Both the position numbers and the translations under genes were made by a program. DNA of 6,021 bases from positions 1 to 6,021 of the forward strand of contig NZ_JAHVDV010000061.1 in assembly GCF_051486985.1 (NCBI RefSeq), written 5' to 3'. This DNA comes from CBFFRJ01 sp051486985 (GTDB lineage: Bacteria > Pseudomonadota > Gammaproteobacteria > Enterobacterales > Enterobacteriaceae). Below are positions 1 to 5,491 of the stretch, piece after piece. The notes under the pieces are model-generated. The model was not told the origin of the DNA, made no database searches, and worked only from the letters and a program-made list of their open reading frames with translations. Positions within the stretch are counted from its first letter, which is position 1; the number at the start of each line of letters is the position of its first letter.

Positions 1-730
1 TTGATGGTACGGAATCACCCGACATTTACTGGTTTCACTGTCAGCCGAACGGCACACCGGAGCGGATGACAGATATCGAAGGCGAACTGCGCTGGGAAGG
101 GCAGAACAGCGTCTGGGGAAAACTGCTGCGGGAGATGCCTCATAAGGCGACGGATTATCCACAAACCTGCGGATGCAGGGCCAGTACCTTGACCGTGAAA
201 CGGGGCTGCATTATAACCTGTTCAGGTACTACGATCCGGAGTGTGGACGGTTTACGCAGCCTGACCCGATTGGGCTGAGAGGCGGGCTGAATTTTTATCA
301 GTATGCGCCGAATCCGCTGAAATACATCGATCCACTGGGACTAAAGTGTGGCTTCGCGGAAAAGAACAATATAACCCAAAGATGGGTGGATAAATTAACA
401 GGTAAAACTCCGGCTGAAGTAGATTCCCTTTTAACATCTAAAGGCTGGACTAAGATCTATCCACAAGCTGGCAGACCTGATGCTATTCAACATATACAAT
501 ATGTGAAAACGACAAGATCTGGCACAACATATAAATTAGATTATCATCCTGGCGGTAATGCAAAATAGCCAAATATTCATGGAAATGATTACTGGAAAGT
601 TTATAGAACTAATAGTAGAGGTGAAGATGTTGTATATGGGCGTATAGGCCATGATGGTTTTGAAAATTACGCTCTTATAAAGGATTCTCCTGTTTATATC
701 GATGGTGTATTAGTAAATGGTGGAATATAA
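1..730 (+). pseudogene. Orphan Rhs tip 1: core fragment plus broken C-terminal toxin (CT1)
   Basis: This is the 3' end of an Rhs gene, cut off by the window start. The core frame is open from base 3 (IDGTESPDIYWFHCQ, GELRWEGQNS). It is lost at 163-165, where AAA replaces the AAAA of units 2 and 3. It resumes as MQGQYLDRETGLHYNLF, YYDPECGRFTQPDPIGL and PLKYIDPLGL (DPLGL at 329-343). In Rhs proteins the CT is released by self-cleavage at DPxGL. CT1 starts at 344 and meets TAG at 566-568. The same frame then stays open for 53 more codons (PNIHGNDYWKV, then GEDVVYGRIGHDGFENY) to TAA 728-730, one base before the immunity start, so the TAG is very probably a nonsense mutation. The full CT1 would be about 128 residues. 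I do not recognise its toxin family. The segment after DPLGL is much more AT-rich than the core. Confidence 0.85.
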
Positions 731-731
731 A

Positions 732-1199
732 ATGTTTGATTTTTCCGCAGAAATAAAATCTTTTCATTCGTTGGGCAATGTGCTGTTAAATACAAATATA
801 TCTGTCTACCTTACTGAAATGTATGCTGATCATTGTGTTGAGTGCAAGGAGTATCTTCTACCTGACGGGAGCAAGAGATTTGCCTATGTATTGGATGAAA
901 CTTTAACTATATCAACTAAAACTGATGGGAATATATTTTCCATTGGATGTAATCAAAATTATAAAGGCTTATATAAAAAATCATTATATGCCGGGCAAGA
1001 AATGGGAGAGATAAGAAAACTTACTTCTCGACAAAGAATATTTAACGGCGCCATTATTATAGACGATGATTTTGGTTTTTCATTTATATTGCCGCCACCA
1101 TTTGATGAGATAGCTGACAATATAGATAGCATTCCATTAAACTTGAAATTGAATGAAATATATATAGGCGATTATTCTTTTTGGAAGACATGTAAATAA
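732..1199 (+). CDS. Predicted Rhs immunity protein 1 (unrecognised family)
   Basis: Predicted cytoplasmic antitoxin of CT1, 155 residues. The role is inferred from position: it starts one base after the toxin frame ends and is followed by the array's shared terminator. I chose ATG 732 because GGTGGA at 719-724 lies about 7 bases upstream. An in-frame ATG at 717 would add five residues but sits inside the toxin frame without a clear binding site. The protein has no signal peptide, no membrane span and no metal motif. It contains an acidic IIDDDFGF stretch and an ILPPPFDEIAD stretch in its C-terminal third, and several Gly/Asp-rich turns. The gene is AT-rich, like CT1 and unlike the flanking repeat. 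It is intact although its toxin is broken. I do not recognise the family. Confidence 0.75.
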   Translation: MFDFSAEIKSFHSLGNVLLNTNISVYLTEMYADHCVECKEYLLPDGSKRFAYVLDETLTISTKTDGNIFSIGCNQNYKGLYKKSLYAGQEMGEIRKLTSRQRIFNGAIIIDDDFGFSFILPPPFDEIADNIDSIPLNLKLNEIYIGDYSFWKTCK

Positions 1200-1206
1200 T
1201 AAATAA

Positions 1207-1245
1207 AAGCCGGGATGAAAATTAACTGTTCCCGGCTTATTTTTT
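1207..1245. terminator. Bidirectional terminator 1 between immunity gene 1 and symE
   Basis: AAGCCGGGA (1207-1215) pairs with TCCCGGCTT (1230-1238) around a 14-base loop. A T-rich run (ATTTTTT) follows on the + strand. A run of A at 1201-1208 gives a T-rich tail for the - strand transcript, so it can end both convergent genes. The same stem recurs at 3184 and 5118 with differing loops. Confidence 0.85.
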
Positions 1246-1254
1246 ATTTACTCA

Positions 1255-1280
1255 CGGTTGTTTAGTTCACTAAACAACCG
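1255..1280. repeat. Perfect 11-bp inverted repeat over the symE1 stop codon
   Basis: CGGTTGTTTAG (1255-1265) and its exact reverse complement (1270-1280) flank a TTCA loop. The symE stop codon lies in the right arm. The matching places in units 2 and 3 are only partly palindromic. It could add a second hairpin at the 3' end of the symE message. Confidence 0.8.
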
Positions 1281-1581
1281 CCTCCTTTATCCCCTTCACC
1301 ACCTGCCGTACCTGATAAAGCTGCTCACGCAGTCCCTGCACCTCGTCGCAGTCGACGATCAGCACGATGCAGCCCTGCGAAATCTTCACGGTCACGCCGG
1401 TTCCGGTGTCAAAATCCGCCTCTTTCAGCCATTCGCCTTTAAAGTGGATACCGGGGATATGTGAATTATATGTCGGGACTGTGATTTTACGGTTGGTGTG
1501 ACAGATGCCGACAGAGCCGACTTTGACCCGGCGCTGGGCTTTGGAAATGGTCACTTCTGGTCTAGAATCGCGTTCAGCCAT
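1270..1581 (-). CDS. symE: SymE-family toxin, copy 1
   Basis: SymE-type protein of 103 residues; E. coli SymE has 113. In E. coli SymE is an SOS-induced, AbrB-related toxin whose translation is blocked by the antisense RNA SymR. The family signature is visible at about residues 33-75: VPTYNSHIPGIHFKG, then WLKEADF, then a GTGVTVKISQGCIVL strand pattern. The usual AGF is ADF here, an unusual change. The C-terminal third is a Leu/Val-rich amphipathic helix (LREQLYQVRQVVKGIKEAVV). The start is well placed: on the - strand AGGAG (complement of 1588-1592) lies about 7 bases before ATG 1581. It runs convergently to immunity gene 1 and shares its terminator. The long 5' leader holds the predicted antisense RNA. 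I see no CTGT-N8-ACAG LexA box, so SOS control is not supported. Confidence 0.85.
   Translation of the reverse strand: MAERDSRPEVTISKAQRRVKVGSVGICHTNRKITVPTYNSHIPGIHFKGEWLKEADFDTGTGVTVKISQGCIVLIVDCDEVQGLREQLYQVRQVVKGIKEAVV
1541..1568 (+). promoter_or_regulatory. Candidate sigma70 promoter for the antisense RNA, unit 1
   Basis: TTGGAA (1541-1546) and TAGAAT (1563-1568) are separated by 16 bases inside the symE coding region, pointing away from symE. Transcription would start near 1575, at the symE start codon. The -10 and the spacing are kept in all three copies. Confidence 0.5.
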
Positions 1582-1646
1582 GATTAACTCCTGCGTAGTT
1601 AGTTGTGGTGAGCGGTGGTTAAGGGTTGCCGCCCTTAGCTACCGTG
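1575..1646 (+). ncRNA. symR: Predicted SymR-like antisense RNA, copy 1
   Basis: This is inferred, not a known annotation. A + strand RNA starting near 1575 would cover the symE start codon and ribosome binding site, then form a hairpin: 1612-1625 (GCGGTGGTTAAGGG) pairs with 1632-1645 around the loop TTGCCG, giving 14 pairs. All non-Watson-Crick pairs (1612-1645, 1617-1640, 1619-1638) are G-U on the + strand but become A-C mismatches on the - strand. That argues the structured RNA is the antisense one. The size, about 70 bases, and the position match E. coli SymR (about 77 bases, opposite the symE 5' end). No strong T run follows the hairpin directly, so the 3' end is uncertain. Confidence 0.6.
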
Positions 1647-1862
1647 TTATCTGGCTGTAATTACTGCATTTTTCCTGTCACGTTTAAAATCCTGGAAACC
1701 AGCTTCTGCCTGGTTCGCGGCAACTGGCTGATGATCTCGATCTGGTGTTCCCGCCCTGAGGCCGGTGCTGAGCCAGCCGCGTGACCGTAACAACCCCAGA
1801 CCCGGGTCAGCTTCCGCTACGATCCGTCAGGCAGGCGTATCAGCAAAACGCGTCAGCAACTG

Positions 1863-2693
1863 TTGGGCGGACAACCCGTTGGCAAACGTGTCACAACCCG
1901 TTTCCTGTGGGAAGGTTTCCGCCTGTTGCAGGAAACCCACGACGGCGTCCCGCTCACTTACGTTTACAGCGATCAGGGCAGTTATGAGCCGCTGGCGCGT
2001 ATTGATGGTACGGAATCACCCGACATTTACTGGTTTCACTGTCAGCCGAACGGCACACCGGAGCGGATGACAGATATCGATGGCGAACTGCGCTGGGAAG
2101 GGCAGAACAGCGCCTGGGGAAAACTGCTGCGGGAGATGCCTCATAAGGCGACGGATTATCCACAAAACCTGCGGATGCAGGGCCAATACCTTGACCGTGA
2201 AACGGGGCTGCACTATAACCTGTTCAGGTACTACGATCCGGAGTGTGGACGGTTTACGCAGCCTGACCCGATAGGGCTGAATGGGGGCATTAACCTCTAT
2301 CAATATGCGCCAAATCCGCTGTCGTGGATCGATCCGCTGGGATTAACAAATTGTGGTATTGCTGGTTCTGTTAAGTGGAAAGGATTAAATCCAAATAAAA
2401 ATCCATTAATAGGTAAGAGTGGCTTGCAAGGACACTATGAAAAACACGGTCATGAGTTTGGGAATATTACTCAGAATCAATATATGGCAAAGGCTAAAGA
2501 ATTTGCTACCAAACCTTTAAAACCATCAATGCAAGAAGCAAAAGTCGGTAATTTTGTAATTAGACACGATAAAGATACTGGTGAGATTTTTGTAGGCCAT
2601 ATGGGTAAAAGGGAGATAAGGACTTATTACAAAGATGATGGGCGAAGTAGTACCCCATTCCAGGATGCAATTGACTTGGCTGGAGCAAAGTGA
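1863..2693 (+). CDS. Orphan Rhs tip 2: core fragment plus CT2, a likely BECR-fold nuclease
   Basis: The frame is open from 1791 (just after TAA 1788-1790) to TGA 2691-2693. TTG 1863 is only the first possible start and has no ribosome binding site, so this is probably a silent tip rather than an independent gene. Residues 1-161 are Rhs core: FLWEGFRLLQE, SDQGSYEPLARIDG, then YYDPECGRFTQPDPIGL and PLSWIDPLGL (residues 157-161), where Rhs proteins cut off their tip. CT2 is residues 162-276. It has GHYEKHGHEFG (H191, H195, H197) and a C-terminal DTGEIFVGHMGKREIRTYYKDDG. That His-rich start followed by a G-x-IRTYYK strand is typical of toxin nucleases of the barnase/EndoU/colicin/RelE (BECR) class, which mostly cut RNA. 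The fold is a family-pattern judgement. Immunity gene 2 begins in the TGATG overlap. Confidence 0.8.
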   Translation: MGGQPVGKRVTTRFLWEGFRLLQETHDGVPLTYVYSDQGSYEPLARIDGTESPDIYWFHCQPNGTPERMTDIDGELRWEGQNSAWGKLLREMPHKATDYPQNLRMQGQYLDRETGLHYNLFRYYDPECGRFTQPDPIGLNGGINLYQYAPNPLSWIDPLGLTNCGIAGSVKWKGLNPNKNPLIGKSGLQGHYEKHGHEFGNITQNQYMAKAKEFATKPLKPSMQEAKVGNFVIRHDKDTGEIFVGHMGKREIRTYYKDDGRSSTPFQDAIDLAGAK

Positions 2694-3178
2694 TGTGTAC
2701 AGAATTTCTACGTAGCGAAGTGATTGAGTTTTTGGGCTATCATTCGTTATTTACTCTAAGCTTGGATGATAGAACTGTTTTTTTGTATGAGAACGGAGTA
2801 ATTGATGAGCAGTCTGCCGCTCTCGCTAAAAAGCAAATATTCAATGATGATCTTTTAGATAATTATAAGATATCACCACTAGTTAGAAATAAGTATTTAG
2901 AAAAAAAGATAAAAGAAATCACAGGAAATGATATAAAGATTATTGATCATCCTGATAGTGAAATTACGGGGGTGTCTTGTGCATCTTGCGGGTATATTGT
3001 TTTTGAGAGTCAAGATGATTCTGTTTTTGAAATATGTCCTGTTTGTGGTTGGCAGTCAGATAAATTGAGTGATACTGGATACAGTAAATTAAATGGTGAT
3101 TATTTAAATACCTATACAAACACACCCTTACACATCGAAAGAGTTCTGCTATATAAGGATATATATATAAAGAAATAA
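2693..3178 (+). CDS. Predicted Rhs immunity protein 2 with a zinc ribbon
   Basis: Predicted antitoxin of CT2, 161 residues. ATG 2693 overlaps the toxin stop by one base (TGATG), with GGAG at 2682-2685 seven bases upstream. GTG 2690 is a poorer start. Residues 1-60 are mostly helical and acidic (SLDDRTVFLYENGVIDEQSA). The distinctive part is C96-A-S-C99-G, then 15 residues, then C115-P-V-C118-G-W, a CxxC pair set typical of a zinc ribbon. The spacing and the EICPVCGW wording resemble the CPCC family of small Cys-rich proteins, some of which sit next to polymorphic toxins. Position and coupling make it the partner of CT2. The zinc binding is inferred from the four cysteines. The gene is AT-rich, with no sign of damage. 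Confidence 0.8.
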   Translation: MCTEFLRSEVIEFLGYHSLFTLSLDDRTVFLYENGVIDEQSAALAKKQIFNDDLLDNYKISPLVRNKYLEKKIKEITGNDIKIIDHPDSEITGVSCASCGYIVFESQDDSVFEICPVCGWQSDKLSDTGYSKLNGDYLNTYTNTPLHIERVLLYKDIYIKK

Positions 3179-3183
3179 AAACA

Positions 3184-3222
3184 AAGCCGGGTAAGTAATT
3201 AACTCTTCCCGGCTTATTTTTT
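3184..3222. terminator. Bidirectional terminator 2
   Basis: AAGCCGGG (3184-3191) pairs with CCCGGCTT (3208-3215), followed by ATTTTTT. The stem is identical to the other two copies and the 16-base loop differs. It lies between immunity gene 2 and the convergent symE remnant. Confidence 0.85.
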
Positions 3223-3246
3223 ATTTAGTTGCCGCTGTTCAACCCA

Positions 3247-3557
3247 CTAAACATCCGCCTCCTTAATCCCCTTCACCACCTGCCGCACCTGATAAAGCTG
3301 CTCGCGCAACTCCTGCACTTCGTCACAGTCAGCGATCAGCACGATGCACCCTTCTGAAACCTCACCGTCACGCCGCGCCCGATGTCAAATCCAGTCTCTT
3401 TGAGCCAGTTGCCTTTAAAGTGGATACCGGGGATATGTGAGTTATATGTCGGGACTTTGGTTTTACGGTTGGTGTGGCAGATGCCGACAGAGCCGACTTT
3501 ATAGCGGCGCTGGGTTTTGGAAATGGTCACTTCTGGCGTAGAATCGCGTTCAGCCAT
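3247..3557 (-). pseudogene. symE: Frameshifted SymE-family gene, copy 2
   Basis: It is clearly homologous to the intact copies: MAERDSTPEVTISKTQRR, then VPTYNSHIPGIHFKG and NWLKETGFDIGRGVTV. Its span of 311 bases is one short of the 312 in the other two copies. The missing base lies near 3358-3362. After VTVR the frame shifts and stops at 3336-3338. Restoring one base gives SEGCIVLIADCDEVQELREQ and a normal end at TAG (complement of 3247-3249), so the loss looks recent. The ribosome binding site and start are unchanged. The truncated product would keep 73 residues but lose the last beta strand and the C-terminal helix, so it is probably inactive. A homopolymer sequencing error is an alternative explanation. 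Confidence 0.8.
3517..3544 (+). promoter_or_regulatory. Candidate promoter for the antisense RNA, unit 2
   Basis: TTGGAA (3517-3522) and TAGAAT (3539-3544) with a 16-base spacer, the same arrangement as in unit 1. Confidence 0.5.
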
Positions 3558-3622
3558 GATTAACTCCTGCGTAGTTAGTTGTGGTGAGCGGTGGTTAAGG
3601 GTTGCCGCCCTTAGCTACCGCG
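3551..3622 (+). ncRNA. symR: Predicted SymR-like antisense RNA, copy 2
   Basis: Same hairpin as copy 1 (arms 3588-3601 and 3608-3621, loop TTGCCG). The outermost pair is G-C here where copy 1 has G-U, so pairing is kept on the + strand. It covers the start and ribosome binding site of a symE that is itself frameshifted. Confidence 0.55.
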
Positions 3623-3636
3623 TTATCTGGCTGTAA

Positions 3637-3729
3637 TTACTGCGTTTTTCCTGTCACGTTTAAAATCCTGGAAACCAGCTTCTGCCTGGTTCGCGGCAAC
3701 TGGCTGATGATGTCGATCTGCTGTTCCAT
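3637..3729 (-). other. Conserved short reading frame upstream of symE (30 codons)
   Basis: On the - strand this reads MEQQIDIISQLPRTRQKLVS, continuing RILNVTGKTQ to TAA. The same frame is open at 1661-1750 (ending ILNVTGKMQ) and 5571-5660. Only unit 3 has an ATG at this place; in the other two units the frame simply runs on upstream. AGGG sits directly against the ATG, too close to act as a ribosome binding site. It could be a leader peptide, or the tail of a gene lost when the array formed. Translation is unproven and I do not recognise the sequence. Confidence 0.25.
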
Positions 3730-3889
3730 CCCTGAGCCAGCCGCGTGACCGTAACAAACCCAGACCCGGGTGAGCTTCCGCTACGATCCGTCAGGCAGGC
3801 GTATCAGCAAAACGCGTCAGCAACTGTTGGGCGGATAACATGTTGGCAAACGTGTCACAACCCGTTTCCTGTGGGAAGGTTTCCGCCTG

Positions 3890-4654
3890 TTGCAGGAAAT
3901 CCACGACGGCGTCCCGCTCACTTACGTTTACAGCGATCAGGGCAGTTATGAGCCGCTGGCACGTATTGATGGTACGGAATCACCCGACATTTACTGGTTT
4001 CACTGTCAGCCGAACGGCACACCGGAGCGGATGACAGATTTCGAAGGCGAACTGCGCTGGGAAGGGCAGAACAGCGTCTGGGGAAAACTGCTGCGGGAGA
4101 CGTCTCATAAGGCGACGGATTATCCACAAAACCTGCGGATGCAGGGCCAGTACCTTGACCGTGAAACGGGTCTGCACTATAACCTGTTCAGGTACTACGA
4201 TCCGGAGTGTGGACGGTTTACGCAGCCGGATCCGATAGGGCTGGCGGGGGGGATAAACCTCTACCAATACGCGCCGAATCCGTTGTCATGGATCGATCCG
4301 TTAGGACTGAAATGCTGGTCTACTGCGCAAAAAGATTATTGGAAAGATGTTGGAGCAAAAGAACTAGCCAACCCGTCAGGGTTATATTCCCCAAGAAATA
4401 TTCTGGAAATGGTAGCTGGTCGCGCACCTAAATTCAGAGCTAAGGTTAGAGTAAATAAAACAAGAAAAATAGAAGTAAGAGATATATCATATGAGTTACA
4501 CCACAAAAATATACCTCAAAGGCAAGGTGGCCCTAGAGTTCATAATAAAAACAATTTGGATGAGGTAGATCCGTGGCAACATAAGGATGTTGATAAATAT
4601 AGGCATCCTGGAATTGAACTTATTGAAGTTATAACGGGAGTTAACTCATGGTAA
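3890..4654 (+). CDS. Orphan Rhs tip 3: core fragment plus CT3, a likely HNH nuclease
   Basis: The frame is open from 3839, just after a nonsense TAA at 3836-3838 (CAA in units 2 and 4), to TAA 4652-4654. TTG 3890 is a formal start without a ribosome binding site; the first in-frame ATG is 4031. Residues 1-140 are Rhs core ending in PLSWIDPLGL (DPLGL 136-140). CT3 is residues 141-254: KCWSTAQKDYWKDVGAKELA, then ISYELHHKNIPQRQGG (H204, H205), NNLDEVDPWQHKDVDKYRHPG (N221, N222, H231, H239). The HH pair, the NL and the trailing PWQH and RHP follow the pattern of HNH-type (beta-beta-alpha metal) nucleases found as toxin tips, so DNA cleavage is likely. This is a motif reading without a database match. 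The stop overlaps immunity gene 3 by seven bases. Confidence 0.8.
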   Translation: MQEIHDGVPLTYVYSDQGSYEPLARIDGTESPDIYWFHCQPNGTPERMTDFEGELRWEGQNSVWGKLLRETSHKATDYPQNLRMQGQYLDRETGLHYNLFRYYDPECGRFTQPDPIGLAGGINLYQYAPNPLSWIDPLGLKCWSTAQKDYWKDVGAKELANPSGLYSPRNILEMVAGRAPKFRAKVRVNKTRKIEVRDISYELHHKNIPQRQGGPRVHNKNNLDEVDPWQHKDVDKYRHPGIELIEVITGVNSW

Positions 4655-5112
4655 TGGATAGATCCTACATCTTATTTTGTGCAGCCTTGTCTGAATTGGC
4701 TGCGAACGCTTGTAATGCAGGAATCGGTCACGGTGAGTCCGAACTGTTTATGAAACGTGTTTATGATGAATATTTATTAACATCGCATCCTGCACCAGAC
4801 ATGAATTGGATAAAATCTGTCCCAGCAGATGTCAAGGAATGGATGATTAATATCCTTAATAAAAAGTTCCTGTTCATGAATGAAAAACCTAAATGGATTA
4901 GAGAACCAAGTTGGCGGTTTATTGAAGATATACCTATGATTTTCATTTGTCAGGTAGAATTTGAAAAAAATAATATGATGGAGAAGAATTTATCATCCGG
5001 AGATGTTATATATATTTTTTCAGGGAGGAAAAAAGTTGATGATGGCTGGGAACTAGCAATAAAAATGATTAAACAGGACAGAAATTCTGTTGGCACTTCT
5101 TATATAGATTAA
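4648..5112 (+). CDS. Predicted Rhs immunity protein 3 (unrecognised family)
   Basis: Predicted antitoxin of CT3, 154 residues, inferred from its coupling to the toxin gene (ATGGTAA overlap). GGGAG at 4636-4640 is 7 bases before ATG 4648. The second ATG at 4654 would be 13 bases away, so 4648 is preferred. The first 40 residues look helical (FCAALSELAANACNAGIGHG). The middle is rich in aromatic residues (MNWIKSVPADVKEWM, KWIREPSWRF) and precedes a hydrophobic strand, DIPMIFICQVEF. I see no signal peptide, metal motif or long membrane span. The gene is AT-rich and undamaged. It is followed by the shared terminator and a convergent symE. The family is not recognised. Confidence 0.75.
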   Translation: MVMDRSYILFCAALSELAANACNAGIGHGESELFMKRVYDEYLLTSHPAPDMNWIKSVPADVKEWMINILNKKFLFMNEKPKWIREPSWRFIEDIPMIFICQVEFEKNNMMEKNLSSGDVIYIFSGRKKVDDGWELAIKMIKQDRNSVGTSYID

Positions 5113-5117
5113 AATAA

Positions 5118-5155
5118 AAGCCGGGCAAGAAATTAAATCTCCCGGCTTATTTTTT
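5118..5155. terminator. Bidirectional terminator 3
   Basis: AAGCCGGG (5118-5125) pairs with CCCGGCTT (5141-5148) around a 15-base loop, with ATTTTTT after it and an A-rich run before it. Same stem as the other two copies. It ends both immunity gene 3 and symE copy 3. Confidence 0.85.
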
Positions 5156-5179
5156 ATTTATCCACCGCTGTTCAGCCCA

Positions 5180-5491
5180 CTAAACAACCGCCTCCTTAAT
5201 CCCCTTTACCACCTGTTTTACCTTGTAAAGTTCTTCCCGCAACTCCTGCACTTCGTTGTTGTCCGCGATGATGGTCAGGCACCCCTCCGTGATCCTCACG
5301 GTCACGCCGCGCCCGGTGTCAAATCCCGCTTCTTTCAGCCAGTCGCCCTTAAGGTGGATGCTGGGGCTTTGTGAGTAACGGGTGGGGACTTTGGTTTTAC
5401 GGTAGGTGTGACAGATGCCGACAGAGCCGACTTTCACCCGGCGCTGGGCTTTGGTAATGGTCACTTCTGGCGTAGAATCGCGTTCAGCCAT
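5180..5491 (-). CDS. symE: SymE-family toxin, copy 3
   Basis: An intact 103-residue SymE-type protein. It has the family core SQSPSIHLKG, then WLKEAGFDTGRGVTVRITEG, with the usual AGF that copy 1 lacks. It is the most diverged of the three copies: PTRYSQSPSIHLKG replaces PTYNSHIPGIHFKG, and the C-terminal helix reads LREELYKVKQVVKGIKEAVV. The start is set by AGGAG about 7 bases before ATG 5491. It is convergent with immunity gene 3 and shares its terminator. The 5' leader carries the conserved antisense hairpin. By analogy with E. coli SymE it would act on DNA or RNA inside the cell and slow growth. Activity here is inferred from family only. Confidence 0.85.
   Translation of the reverse strand: MAERDSTPEVTITKAQRRVKVGSVGICHTYRKTKVPTRYSQSPSIHLKGDWLKEAGFDTGRGVTVRITEGCLTIIADNNEVQELREELYKVKQVVKGIKEAVV
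5451..5478 (+). promoter_or_regulatory. Candidate promoter for the antisense RNA, unit 3
   Basis: TTGGTA (5451-5456) and TAGAAT (5473-5478) with a 16-base spacer. The -35 differs by one base from the other two copies. Confidence 0.45.

Larger units (their letters stand above)
1206..2345. repeat. Shared array block, copy 2 (terminator, symE, leader, rhs core fragment)
   Basis: This GC-rich block of about 1.14 kb recurs nearly identically at 3183-4309 and from 5117 to the window end. Its 3' part also forms bases 1-343. It begins at the terminator stem and ends at the DPLGL codons. It flanks each unique CT-immunity pair and so offers homology on both sides for cassette exchange. Confidence 0.85.
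3183..4309. repeat. Shared array block, copy 3
   Basis: Same order as the block at 1206-2345. Differences: the symE copy is frameshifted; a 12-base stretch is missing near 3730-3735 between two CTGAG repeats; and the core carries a nonsense codon at 3836-3838. It ends at DPLGL 4295-4309. Confidence 0.85.

Noticed and set aside
157..175. Programmed frameshift at the A run in tip 1
   Set aside because: A run of only three or four A, no stimulatory structure seen, and units 2 and 3 read through in frame with AAAA. A simple deletion or a sequencing error is more likely.
1258..1464. + strand reading frame over symE copy 1
   Set aside because: It lies opposite a clear symE gene with a good start; the equivalent frame is not kept in the other units.
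1651..1700. LexA (SOS) box upstream of symE
   Set aside because: CTGT and ACAG half-sites occur, but never as CTGT-N8-ACAG, in any of the three leaders.
1641..1710. A symE promoter on the - strand (TTTAAA, 17 bases, AGTAAT)
   Set aside because: Both boxes match the consensus poorly and nothing else supports them, so it is not listed as a feature.
2016..2303. A 95-codon - strand frame inside the Rhs core, repeated at 3980-4267
   Set aside because: It is the complement of conserved core codons in two near-identical repeats, so its conservation follows from the + strand. It has no ribosome binding site.
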